Program-made: the position numbers and the translations under genes
The notes under the pieces: generated by a model
The model's input: the letters and a program-made list of their open reading frames with translations, nothing else
What the model was told of the DNA's origin: nothing
The model's database searches: none
Source of the DNA: 66-474 sp964489055
GTDB lineage: Bacteria > Pseudomonadota > Gammaproteobacteria > Xanthomonadales > Rhodanobacteraceae
Assembly: GCA_964489055.1 (NCBI GenBank)
Contig: CAZAXF010000010.1
Location: 1 to 64,000 of the forward strand
Length of the DNA stretch: 64,000 nt
Direction: 5' to 3'
Part shown: positions 9,901 to 17,078 of the stretch, in pieces
Position numbering within the stretch: the first letter of the stretch is position 1
How the letters are laid out: the number at the start of each line of letters is the position of its first letter

Positions 9901-10061
9901 GCTTCGGTGTACACGTTGACCTGCACCGGTGTGACATCGGGAAAGGCGTCGATGGGGAGCTGGCGCACGGCCTGGAAGCCCAGGAAACCGATCACCACGA
10001 AGGCGATCAGTACCAGCACCTTGAAACGCAGCGAGAGTTCGACCAGACGTTCGAGCATCAC
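6918..10061 (-). CDS. czcA: CzcA/CusA-family heavy-metal RND efflux pump
   Basis: This is a 1047-residue inner-membrane proton-driven antiporter of the HME-RND family, which exports divalent cations through a trimeric complex with CzcB and CzcC. It has the N-terminal helix and the FPDVTPVQVNVYTEA motif of the first periplasmic loop. Two sets of transmembrane helices are visible. The fourth-helix motif GMMVDGAVVMVENAF contains the proton-relay Asp and Glu typical of Zn/Co/Cd/Ni pumps, not of Cu/Ag pumps. The length is normal. The start (MM) overlaps the czcB stop region. The substrate range is inferred from the motif and from the czc neighbours. Confidence 0.93.
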   Translation of the reverse strand: MMLERLVELSLRFKVLVLIAFVVIGFLGFQAVRQLPIDAFPDVTPVQVNVYTEASGLAAEDVEQLLTTPVESALAGLPKVQEIRSVSLFGLSYVSVYFDDSMDIYFARQLVNERLQQVGDRLPAGYGKPEMGPNTSGLGQVFWYTVERADTKLKDVAQAKAPSDMDLRTLQDWTIRLILRTAPGVDDVTSWGGQEKQYQVRIDPLKLIAHKLGFKDVIEALQANNAQVGGNFINVGREQYLVRGLGLVQNAQDIGNIVLKSEDGTPVYMRDVAEITEAGAPRTGAVTRDGKEVVLGMALARIGENAKSVVDEVKAKLDTVKQALPPGVVVKPVYERTDLVNAAVETAVRALIEGSILVAIILFLFLGELRSALVVVIALPLSMLIAFICMNQVGLSANLMSLAGLAIGIGMMVDGAVVMVENAFRIMAERKAHGEPVDRTAAVLTAAREVANPIAFAILIIIVVFLPLFSLQGLEGKMFKPMAFNISFAMAGSLILALTLIPVLAALVLKPKEEKDTRLVAFLKRHYARVLAWSLARRKIVLAIAGGALLGSLALFPFLGKEFMPNLKEGAIMWRVTSIPSASLDESISISKEVAALVKQKFPEVETTLAMIGRAEKGETADVNYMEVYTPLKPKDQWRDGQTLESIEEAMQKELSAALPTAVVSYTQPIQMRIEELISGVRATLALKLYGDDLGELDRLSAKVKDVLAGVPGVADLALEANIGKPQIRIQVDRDALARYGLNADDVLTVVKNGIGGEPVSVLLDGVKRFDITVQLDKADKASMQAIERIPLRAPNGSLVRLAQVAKVSDAEGYSFIRREQLQRYAVIQMDVRGRDINGFVQEANAKIAQAVKLPTGYYTEWGGAFENQQRALARLSLIVPVTIFFIFVLLYTAFNSVKYAALILANVPFAIIGGIVGLAITGQYLSVPSAIGFIAVFGVAMLNGIVLVSFLNQQREKGLAVRDAVISGTALRMRPVLMTASVAILGLVPMLLSSGVGAETQRPLATVVVGGLITSTLLTLVLLPVLYDWIEERAARRLAKSEEDTP

Positions 10062-11158
10062 TCTTCTCCCAACTGCGAACGCAGCAAGCGTGCCTTCAGG
10101 GCGAAGGCACCCGTGCGCACATAGGTGTCGCCGGCTTTCAGACCCTGCTTGATCACTGTCCAGCCATCGCGGGTGTCCCCCGTCACGACTGGCGCCGGCT
10201 CGAACTGGCCCTTGCCTTTGGCGAGGAAGATGGTCGGCTGGTTCTGGAGCAGCACCACGGCTGCGGCGGGTACCGCGAGTTGCTTGGTGGTGCCGCCGAC
10301 CGCGAGGCGCGCTTCGACCAGCTCACCCGGATGCAGCAGATCCTTTTCATTGTTGACTTCGATGCGCACCGGCACGGTACGGGTACGCTCGTTGGTCTGG
10401 TGCGACCGCTGCACCACCTTGCCCGGCAATGTGGTGTCATGCGCAAGTACGCGCACCACGTCTCCGGACTTGACCCGCTCCGCATCGGCCGGCGCGAGCT
10501 GCGCCTCGACCCACACCGAGTTCTCCTTGACCAGCGTGAACAGGGTGCGGCCGGGTTCGACGCGCTCGCCGACCAGAAACTCGTCGGTGGTCACGCGGCC
10601 TGCGGCGGGCGCCAGCAATTCGTAACTGCCATCCGCACGCGCCGAGCCCTTGCGCAACAGCGCGGTGATTTGACCTTCGGACAAGCCGAAGGCGCGCAAC
10701 TTGGCGCGCGCCTGATCACGCGCGACTCTCGATTCGTTGTAGCGTCGTGCAGAAACCGCCTGCGGGCCGAGCGCAGCGATGCGCCGCCAATCCTGTTCCG
10801 CCACGATCAGTGCGCCTTGGGTTTCGGCAACCTGCACGCTGGAAAGCACCACAAGCGGCGTGCCGGCTTTCACCACGTCGCCGAGTTTCGCCTCGCGTTC
10901 CAGAACCTGCGATTCGACGCGCGGCGACACCAGTACGGTCGAGTAGGCATCGGCCTTCACCTCGCCGGGGGCTTTCAATTCATCGGTGATGGGCCGCACT
11001 GCGGCCTTGTCCAGCACGATGCCGGCATCTTGGATGGCTTTGGCATCCAGCACCAATGGATTGGCGGGCGCGGGTTCCTGCGCCAACACCGGATGCGTCA
11101 ACACCAGCGCGAGCAGCACGAATGCGGCGGAACGGAACATCGAAATATGTGAGTTCAT
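10058..11158 (-). CDS. czcB: RND efflux periplasmic adaptor CzcB
   Basis: This 366-residue membrane-fusion protein has an N-terminal signal segment (about residues 1-26), paired lipoyl halves (VESQVLEREAKLGDVVKAG and LAPAAGRVTTDEFLVGE), a helical hairpin between them and a beta-barrel domain. Such adaptors bridge the CzcA pump and the CzcC outer-membrane channel and can deliver metal. Unlike many CzcB proteins it has no long His-rich N-terminal extension. Its start overlaps the czcC stop by four bases and its stop overlaps czcA, so the order is czcC-czcB-czcA. Confidence 0.9.
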   Translation of the reverse strand: MNSHISMFRSAAFVLLALVLTHPVLAQEPAPANPLVLDAKAIQDAGIVLDKAAVRPITDELKAPGEVKADAYSTVLVSPRVESQVLEREAKLGDVVKAGTPLVVLSSVQVAETQGALIVAEQDWRRIAALGPQAVSARRYNESRVARDQARAKLRAFGLSEGQITALLRKGSARADGSYELLAPAAGRVTTDEFLVGERVEPGRTLFTLVKENSVWVEAQLAPADAERVKSGDVVRVLAHDTTLPGKVVQRSHQTNERTRTVPVRIEVNNEKDLLHPGELVEARLAVGGTTKQLAVPAAAVVLLQNQPTIFLAKGKGQFEPAPVVTGDTRDGWTVIKQGLKAGDTYVRTGAFALKARLLRSQLGEE

Positions 11159-12447
11159 CGCGGAAGATCCTGTGTGCGCCCTTCGATCCAGTCGTTGAGA
11201 CGGCCGGCGGCGGTGAGGTAGTCGAACCAGGTCTGCCAGGTCTGGCTTTGAAGCTCCAGCCCGGTCAGCGCGGTGTTGAGGCTTTCCTTGAGTTGCACGA
11301 GGTAATCCGAAGTGCTGATTTCGCCGGCACGCCAGAGCTTTTCGAGCAAGGTCGTGCGATCCGCGAAGGCCGCAGCGCGTCCGCTGTGAAAGGCGGCGTC
11401 GGCCGAACGCAACGCCGCGTAGCGGGTGCGCGCTTCTTCCAGCCCCGAACGCAACCGCAACCGTTGCGCCTGTGCGTTCGCGGCGGCGGCATCGGCATCG
11501 GCCCTCGCCGCATCGACTTCGGCGCTGCCGTTGTTGAGCACCGGCAGCGGAATCGAGACAGAAAGGCCGATCACGTTGTCGCGTATCGCGCCCACTCGTA
11601 CCTCGCCGCCGGTCAGGCTGAGCGTCGGGTCCGGAATGCGCGCCTTCTGCGCCACGCGTACGCCGGCTTGCGCACTGGCTTGACGGGCTCGCGCCAGATG
11701 CAATGCGGGCAGTTCGTCGATCGGCCGTGCGATGACGCCATCGGCCTGCGGCGGCAAGCCTTCAGGCAGAGCCGGCGACACGACAGGCGCGGTTCCCGCG
11801 ACGGCCTGCAACGTCGCGCGGGCCGCCGCTTCCTTGCCGGTGAGTGCGGCTTGCTGCGCCAGCGCTTCACTCAGCGCCAGCGCGGCGAGATCGCGTTCCG
11901 GGCTGCTGATGTCGCCAACCTTCAACCGCTGTGCGGCCAGCTCGTCAAAGCGCCGCATCATTTCCACACGGCGCTGGCCAAGCTCCCGCTGGCGCACCGT
12001 CAATGCCACCTCCGACCATGCCTTCAGCCAGCGCGAGGCGACTTCGATGCGTTGCAGCGCGTAGGCCGCTTCGCCCGCGCGCAAATCGGCATCGCCTTGC
12101 GCTTCACGCGCACGGCGTTTGCCGGAAAGATCCAGCGGCAGACTGATGCCGACCGTGCGGCGGTTCACGTCGGCGTTCTCGGCATCCGCCGTCAGCGAGG
12201 GGTTATAGACGGGACGGGCGGCGGCGCGGGCACGCGCGCGCGCCGCTTCCAGCCCGGCGGCGGCGGCTTGTACTTCCGGACTCTTGTTCCAGATCTCTTG
12301 CACCGCTGCGCGCAGCGGCATCGGGGCCGCAAGCACAGAGGGCGTGGCAGACGAAGGTGGTGATTCGAGGGTGCGGGGTGCAGCCAAGGCTGCCGCACAC
12401 CACAGCAGACACGCGGCGCCCAATGGCACCGAACGCAAAACAGACAT
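11155..12447 (-). CDS. czcC: Outer-membrane efflux channel CzcC (TolC family)
   Basis: The 430-residue product has a Sec signal peptide (LLWCAAALA) and two long heptad-rich helical repeats characteristic of TolC/OEP proteins (AAAGLEAARARARAAARP in the first half, RSGLEEARTRYAALRSADA in the second). It forms the outer-membrane duct for the CzcBA pump. It is first in the coupled czcCBA set and lies 71 bp after the czcI-like gene, which is probably in the same transcript. Confidence 0.9.
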   Translation of the reverse strand: MSVLRSVPLGAACLLWCAAALAAPRTLESPPSSATPSVLAAPMPLRAAVQEIWNKSPEVQAAAAGLEAARARARAAARPVYNPSLTADAENADVNRRTVGISLPLDLSGKRRAREAQGDADLRAGEAAYALQRIEVASRWLKAWSEVALTVRQRELGQRRVEMMRRFDELAAQRLKVGDISSPERDLAALALSEALAQQAALTGKEAAARATLQAVAGTAPVVSPALPEGLPPQADGVIARPIDELPALHLARARQASAQAGVRVAQKARIPDPTLSLTGGEVRVGAIRDNVIGLSVSIPLPVLNNGSAEVDAARADADAAAANAQAQRLRLRSGLEEARTRYAALRSADAAFHSGRAAAFADRTTLLEKLWRAGEISTSDYLVQLKESLNTALTGLELQSQTWQTWFDYLTAAGRLNDWIEGRTQDLPR

Positions 12448-12518
12448 GCAGGAATCTCCTGAAAACGGTCACGGCACGACGACCGCACGAGGCAGTCAGT
12501 CGCGAAACGAAACGGTTT

Positions 12519-12878
12519 TCAGGCGATCGGTGGGCGCAGCAGCGGACCCGCCCGGGTAGGCGAGAATCCGTAGGCGGGAAGATTGAAAACGGAAGGCGAT
12601 TCGACCGGTGCGACATGCAGCGACAACGTCACCGGTACCGGCAAGGTTTCTGCGCACGCGCAATGACAGCCACTCGTCTCGCCGAGCAGGCAGGCATTGC
12701 CGTTTTCATCGAAGTAAGGATTGGCCACGGGTTGCGCAGCAACGATCGTCGCCACGGATGCCGCATGCCGATTGGCTGCCGTGTCGTTCAGGCAAATCGT
12801 GCCCGCGACCAGCTTGAACGACAGCACGGTCAGGGCAAGTACCCAAAGCAAACGGTGGCGGCGCAGGCGGTTCAGCAT
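12519..12878 (-). CDS. CzcI-like small secreted protein
   Basis: The 119-residue product has a hydrophobic N-terminal signal (RRHRLLWVLALTVLSFKLVAG) and a Cys/His-containing mature part (GCHCACAE). Its position directly upstream of czcC and its size match CzcI, a small periplasmic protein of czc operons with a proposed regulatory role. Sequence similarity to CzcI is judged only from the general pattern. A motif shared with the czcD upstream region lies 47 bp before its start. Confidence 0.65.
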   Translation of the reverse strand: MLNRLRRHRLLWVLALTVLSFKLVAGTICLNDTAANRHAASVATIVAAQPVANPYFDENGNACLLGETSGCHCACAETLPVPVTLSLHVAPVESPSVFNLPAYGFSPTRAGPLLRPPIA

Positions 12879-12924
12879 GGTGGCGGCGTCAAAAACGAGC
12901 TTGGATCATATGGGCAACGCAGCT

Positions 12925-12938
12925 GTTACACAATCACG
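12925..12938 (-). promoter_or_regulatory. Shared 14-bp element upstream of the czcI-czcCBA transcript
   Basis: GTTACACAATCACG (plus-strand reading) lies 47 bp upstream of the czcI-like start. The identical 14 bases occur 50 bp upstream of czcD. On the minus strand it contains TGTGTAAC, which could serve as an extended -10. It is either a common promoter core or a common regulator site. Confidence 0.6.
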
Positions 12939-13013
12939 AAAACTGCTTCGAAGATACTTCGCGTTGGCCAAGAAATGACCCGAGAGTCGCTTGAAAGTTC
13001 ATGGGAAGCAGGG

Positions 13014-13970
13014 TCACGCCGCATCGTGCTTGCATCCGGTGATCAGTGCGGCGGCATCGCGGGCGTGGTCCATCTGCAAGGTGGCGTGTTCGATGCCATA
13101 ACCGTCCCGCAGCATGGTTTCCAGCTCGCGGCACTTGTCGTGACAGTCGTCTTCCGGGCGGACGAAAACTTGCGCGGCCAGCGCCGGGAACCCCGAGGTC
13201 ACTTCCCAGATGTGCAGATCGTTGACGGCAGTCACGCCGGCGGTGGCGAGGATCGACGCGCGCACCGCGGCGGGATCGAGATTCTTCGGCGAGGCTTCGA
13301 GGAAAATGCGCCCGGAATCGCGCACCAGTCCCAATCCGGCTTTCAGCATGAGTGCCGCAACGACCAACGCCGCGATCGCATCGGCGCGATCCCAGCCGGT
13401 GAGCCAGATGATCGCACCGGCCACCGCGGTGGCGATGAAGGCGTAAAGGTCGTTGAGGATATGTGCGTAGCTGCCCTGGATATTGAGGCTTTGCCGATTC
13501 GCCTTGCCCATGATCCAGACCACGGCCAGATTGACGATGATGCCGGCGATCGCCACAAGCGTCATCAAGGAGCCGTGCACCGGCGGTGGCGAGATCAGAC
13601 GCTGGATCGCTTCGTAGATGAACCAGGCGGCAAGTACCAGCAGGGTGAGTCCGTTGGCCTGCGCGCTCAGGATCTCCACGCGCTTGAAGCCGAAGGTATA
13701 ACGCCCGCGCGCGGGCCGCGCGGCCATCCGGATCGCGAATAGCGCCAGCGCGATCGAGCCCACATCGGTCAGCATGTGGCCCGCATCGGAAATCAGCGCC
13801 AGCGATCTCGCCATGATGCCGACCACCACTTCGGCAACCATGAAGGCGAGCAGCAGCACCAACGCGAGCGTCAACCAGCGTTTGTCGGCATTGGGGCCGA
13901 CGCCGTGACTGTGGCCTTGATGGCTACTGCCGTTGTGGGCATGTTCGTCGGAATGGTCGTTCACATGCAT
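13014..13970 (-). CDS. czcD: CDF-family Zn/Co/Cd exporter CzcD
   Basis: The ATG at 13970 gives 318 residues beginning with a His-rich stretch (HSDEHAHNGSSHQGHSHG), the standard CzcD N-terminus. Six transmembrane helices follow. The metal-site motifs are SDAGHMLTD in helix 2 and HILNDLYAF in helix 5. The C-terminal cytoplasmic domain contains DLHIWEVTSG and a Cys/His cluster (DDCHDKC). CzcD exports Zn2+, Co2+ and Cd2+ from the cytoplasm in exchange for protons. An upstream in-frame extension exists but lacks the look of a coding N-terminus. A MerR-type regulator gene diverges 185 bp away. Confidence 0.92.
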   Translation of the reverse strand: MHVNDHSDEHAHNGSSHQGHSHGVGPNADKRWLTLALVLLLAFMVAEVVVGIMARSLALISDAGHMLTDVGSIALALFAIRMAARPARGRYTFGFKRVEILSAQANGLTLLVLAAWFIYEAIQRLISPPPVHGSLMTLVAIAGIIVNLAVVWIMGKANRQSLNIQGSYAHILNDLYAFIATAVAGAIIWLTGWDRADAIAALVVAALMLKAGLGLVRDSGRIFLEASPKNLDPAAVRASILATAGVTAVNDLHIWEVTSGFPALAAQVFVRPEDDCHDKCRELETMLRDGYGIEHATLQMDHARDAAALITGCKHDAA

Positions 13971-14019
13971 GGTTTTCGAATCGGCGGATCGACGTTCGAT
14001 GCTACGAACGGCTGCCCGC

Positions 14020-14033
14020 GTTACACAATCACG
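14020..14033 (-). promoter_or_regulatory. Shared 14-bp element upstream of czcD
   Basis: An identical copy of the GTTACACAATCACG element seen upstream of the czcI-like gene, here 50 bp before the czcD start and in the same orientation. It lies in the divergent region with the MerR-type gene. Confidence 0.6.
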
Positions 14034-14154
14034 GAGGCCGCTTGGCCCCATGCTCACAGGTGCGTCGCGATTGGTGACCCGCAGCGCAGCCTCGTTTGAA
14101 TTGCTCAAGGGGTAAGCTTGGCTTCCGTGTTCAGTACAGGTGTCAATACTCATG

Positions 14155-14622
14155 ATGTATACGATGGGTGAACTGGCCACGGCCACGGGTATCCATGTTG
14201 AAACCCTTCGCTACTACCAACGGCGTGGGTTGTTTGCCGAGCCGCATCGGTCAATACGCGGCACCCGCTGTTACGAGGAAGGCCACGTCCGCCGCTTGCG
14301 TTTCATCAGGAATGCGCAGGCGCTCGGATTCGATCTCGACGAAGTTGCAGATCTGCTTGCACTGGAACATGGTCAGAACAGCCGAGACACGGAGCACATC
14401 GGCGCCCGCAAGCTTGCCATCGTGCGCCAACGCATCAAGCACCTGCGCCGTATCGAGCGAGCGCTCACCGCGCTCGTCGAGCAGCGTCATGGCAACCAAA
14501 GCACAGCACACTGTCCGCTGATGGAGGCGTTGACAGCGAAAGATGCAAGCGATTCCGGTCTCGGACGCACCGCCACCTCAAACATCAGACGCGTACCTCG
14601 TACCAGCCGCGTCTGCGATTGA
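14155..14622 (+). CDS. MerR-family metal-responsive regulator
   Basis: Starting at MYTMGELATATGIHVETLRYYQRRGL, the protein has the MerR winged helix (about residues 1-70), a dimerisation helix and a C-terminal metal-site region. It resembles Hg-type MerR. However, the first metal Cys at the start of the dimerisation helix is missing (DLLALEHGQNSRDTEH), and only the last Cys (AHCPLMEAL) is retained. The regulated metal is therefore uncertain. The gene diverges from czcD. In-frame ATGs at 14152, 14155 and 14164 are all possible; 14155 matches family N-termini best. The last 25 residues look unstructured. Confidence 0.8.
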   Translation: MYTMGELATATGIHVETLRYYQRRGLFAEPHRSIRGTRCYEEGHVRRLRFIRNAQALGFDLDEVADLLALEHGQNSRDTEHIGARKLAIVRQRIKHLRRIERALTALVEQRHGNQSTAHCPLMEALTAKDASDSGLGRTATSNIRRVPRTSRVCD

Positions 14623-14743
14623 CCACGACAACCAGGCCAAGCATGGCCGGCTAGTGTTCTTGGCGCCCACGGTGCCGATCCATGATGCAACGAGCCGCGT
14701 TCTCGCTTCGGTGTTGACCACCGTGCAGGGACCCGATACGTTT

Positions 14744-14852
14744 ACCGTCCCTTTGGGGAGTAGCCGCCTTCGTTGCCAGAAGGGGCCGCGTCAACACACT
14801 TGGCTTCGGCCATGGCGCGGCCAGCCGTCACGGGCTTGGCAAGACCACGGGT
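14744..14852 (+). promoter_or_regulatory. yybP-ykoY family Mn2+ riboswitch
   Basis: The sequence contains, in order, GGGGAGTAGCCG, CGTCAACACACTTGGC and GGGCTTGGCAAGACC, the conserved core of yybP-ykoY RNAs, with stems between them. The known ligand of this class is Mn2+ and it usually turns on exporters. It ends about 70 bases before the start of a NCX-family exchanger gene, the expected target. The boundaries are approximate. Confidence 0.85.
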
Positions 14853-14922
14853 TTCGGTATCCGCCAGCGGGTCGGGCGCGGGTGTCGAAGCCTTTGGCTT
14901 GGCCCGACTCCCAAGGACTCGC

Positions 14923-15930
14923 GTGACCTCCCTTGCCCTGACGATCGGCCTGCTGCTGGGCGCGGCCGTCGTCATTTATCTCGCTTGCGAGTATTTCGTC
15001 AATGGCGTCGAATGGGTGGGACGCAAGCTGGCGGTCAGCCAGCAAGCGACCGGCTCGATCCTCGCTGCCTTCGGCACCGCCTTGCCCGAGAGCGTGGTGA
15101 CTTTCGTTGCTGTCACGTTTGGCGCCAGCGCCGCGCAAAAGGAGATCGGCGTCGGCGCGGCGCTCGGTGGCCCGCTGGTGCTGTCCACCATTGCCTACGC
15201 CACCGTCGGCATCACGCTCCTCGCTTGCCATCAAAAGCTGCCACACATCGCGGCCATCCGCGATGAGTTCCAGCGCCTGAGCCGCGACCAGGGCTGGTTC
15301 CTCGCCATTTTCGCGTGCAAGGTTGCGCTTGGCCTCGTGGTCTTTGCGTGGAAACCTTGGCTGGGCATTTTGTTCCTGCTGGCCTACGCTGCCTATTTTC
15401 GAAAGGAGATGGCCGGTGAAGCGGGCGTCGAAGAGGGCACGCCCGAACCGTTGAAGCTGACGCCACGCCAAGCCGTGCCGCCGACGTGGGCAGCCATCAC
15501 ACAAACGGTCGCCGCGCTGGTGGTGATCTTCGTGGCGTCGCATTTCTTCGTCGGCCAGCTTGACGTGCTGGGGCCGCAACTGGGCCTGCGGCCCCAGCTG
15601 GTCGCACTGCTCTTCAGCCCGATCGCCACCGAATTGCCTGAAACGCTGAATGCCATCATCTGGGTACGCCAGGGCAAGCACCGCCTCGCGCTGGCCAACA
15701 TCAGCGGCGCGATGATGATCCAGGCCACCGTGCCGACGGCGCTGGGCCTGTTCTTTACGCCGTGGATCTTCGACGAATCCTTGATCGTCGCGGCGGGCAT
15801 CACGATTGCTGCGATCGTGGCGATGCTGACCGCCTTCCACCGGGGCATCACTTCGCGCAAGCTGCTGGCGTCGATGGCGCTGTTCTACGTGGTATTTGCC
15901 GCGTGGGTGGTTCTGCGGCGGCTTGGCTGA
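14923..15930 (+). CDS. Sodium/calcium (NCX)-family cation exchanger under Mn riboswitch control
   Basis: A GTG at 14923 with AAGGA upstream gives 335 residues with about ten hydrophobic segments. The two inverted alpha-repeats of the CaCA superfamily are clear: FGTALPESVVT (about residue 50) and FSPIATELPETLN (about 230), each with the ion-binding Glu. CaCA exchangers move Ca2+ or other divalent cations against Na+ or H+. The upstream yybP-ykoY RNA points to Mn2+ export. Earlier in-frame codons overlap the riboswitch and are unlikely to be translated. Confidence 0.85.
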   Translation: MTSLALTIGLLLGAAVVIYLACEYFVNGVEWVGRKLAVSQQATGSILAAFGTALPESVVTFVAVTFGASAAQKEIGVGAALGGPLVLSTIAYATVGITLLACHQKLPHIAAIRDEFQRLSRDQGWFLAIFACKVALGLVVFAWKPWLGILFLLAYAAYFRKEMAGEAGVEEGTPEPLKLTPRQAVPPTWAAITQTVAALVVIFVASHFFVGQLDVLGPQLGLRPQLVALLFSPIATELPETLNAIIWVRQGKHRLALANISGAMMIQATVPTALGLFFTPWIFDESLIVAAGITIAAIVAMLTAFHRGITSRKLLASMALFYVVFAAWVVLRRLG

Positions 15931-15983
15931 GTGCTCAGAGCCATGCAACGCACGGCAGGTTCATCTGGCGGAGGGTAGCAACG

Positions 15984-17036
15984 ATGAAACGCACCGCTTT
16001 TGGATCCGCCGCCGCGGCAGCGCTTGGCGCGGCCGTGCTGTTTGGTGCGAGCACGCCGTTGGCCAAACAGCTCCTCAACGACATTTCTCCCGTGCTGCTC
16101 GCGGGCCTGTTGTACCTCGGGAGCGGCATTGGCCTCGGCACCGTTCGGCTGGTGCGTGACCGCGGCTGGCGTATGCCGACCATGACCGGGCGCGAGTGGT
16201 TGTGGCTGGCGCTCGCGATCGGTTTTGGCGGCGTGCTCGGACCGCTCGCCCTGATGCTCGGGCTCACCCGTACTTCGGCGGCAACCGCCTCGCTGTTGCT
16301 GAACCTCGAAGCTGTATTGACGGCGGTACTGGCGTGGGTCGTGTTCCGCGAGAACGCCAATCGCCGCATCGTCACCGGCATGACGCTGATCGTCGCAGGC
16401 GCGGTGCTGCTCGCATGGCAAGGATCGTCGCGCGGACTCGGCTGGGGCGCGGTGCTGGTGGCCGGAGCCTGCCTGTGCTGGGCGCTCGACAACAATTTCA
16501 CACGCAAGGTGTCAGCCAACGACGCACTGTTCCTCGCGGGCTCCAAGGGCACCGTGGCCGGTGTCGTCAATACCGGGATTGCCTTGGCGCTGGGTGCGCA
16601 CATCCCGGCGGCGTTCGACGTTGGCGAGGCGATGGTGGTCGGGCTGCTGAGCTATGGCGTCAGTCTCGTGTTGTTCGTGCTGGCACTGCGCGGCGTCGGC
16701 GCGGCGCGCACCGGCGCGTACTTTTCGACCGCGCCGTTCTTCGGCGCGGCGATCGCTATCCTCGCGTTTGGCGATCACGCCTCGCCGGTGTTCTGGCTGG
16801 CAGCGGTGCTGATGGGCGCGGGCGTATGGCTGCACCTGACCGAGCCGCATACGCATTGGCACACGGCCGCAGCGCTCACGCACACCCATCCGCATGTGCA
16901 CGACGGCCAGCATCAGCATACGCACGATTTCCCGTGGGATGGCACCGAACCGCATGCGCATCCGCACACCCACGAACCGCTGACACACAATCATCCGCAC
17001 TCTCCCGACATCCGTCACCAGCAGAGACACGACTGA
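15984..17036 (+). CDS. EamA/DMT-family permease with long His-rich C-terminal tail
   Basis: The 350-residue protein starts after GGAGGG. It has two EamA repeats with about ten transmembrane helices (residues 1-290), for example LFGASTPLAKQLL and LLGLTRTSAATASLLLNLE-type segments. The last about 60 residues are extremely His-rich (HTHWHTAAALTHTHPHVHDG, HPHTHEPLTHNHPHSP) and should face the cytoplasm. The permease substrate is unknown. The tail suggests metal sensing or metal chelation, in keeping with the cluster. It is the last passenger gene before the transposase. Confidence 0.8.
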   Translation: MKRTAFGSAAAAALGAAVLFGASTPLAKQLLNDISPVLLAGLLYLGSGIGLGTVRLVRDRGWRMPTMTGREWLWLALAIGFGGVLGPLALMLGLTRTSAATASLLLNLEAVLTAVLAWVVFRENANRRIVTGMTLIVAGAVLLAWQGSSRGLGWGAVLVAGACLCWALDNNFTRKVSANDALFLAGSKGTVAGVVNTGIALALGAHIPAAFDVGEAMVVGLLSYGVSLVLFVLALRGVGAARTGAYFSTAPFFGAAIAILAFGDHASPVFWLAAVLMGAGVWLHLTEPHTHWHTAAALTHTHPHVHDGQHQHTHDFPWDGTEPHAHPHTHEPLTHNHPHSPDIRHQQRHD

Positions 17037-17078
17037 AGCGCGCGGGTGAACACGACCGTCACTCACTGAGGAATGGGC

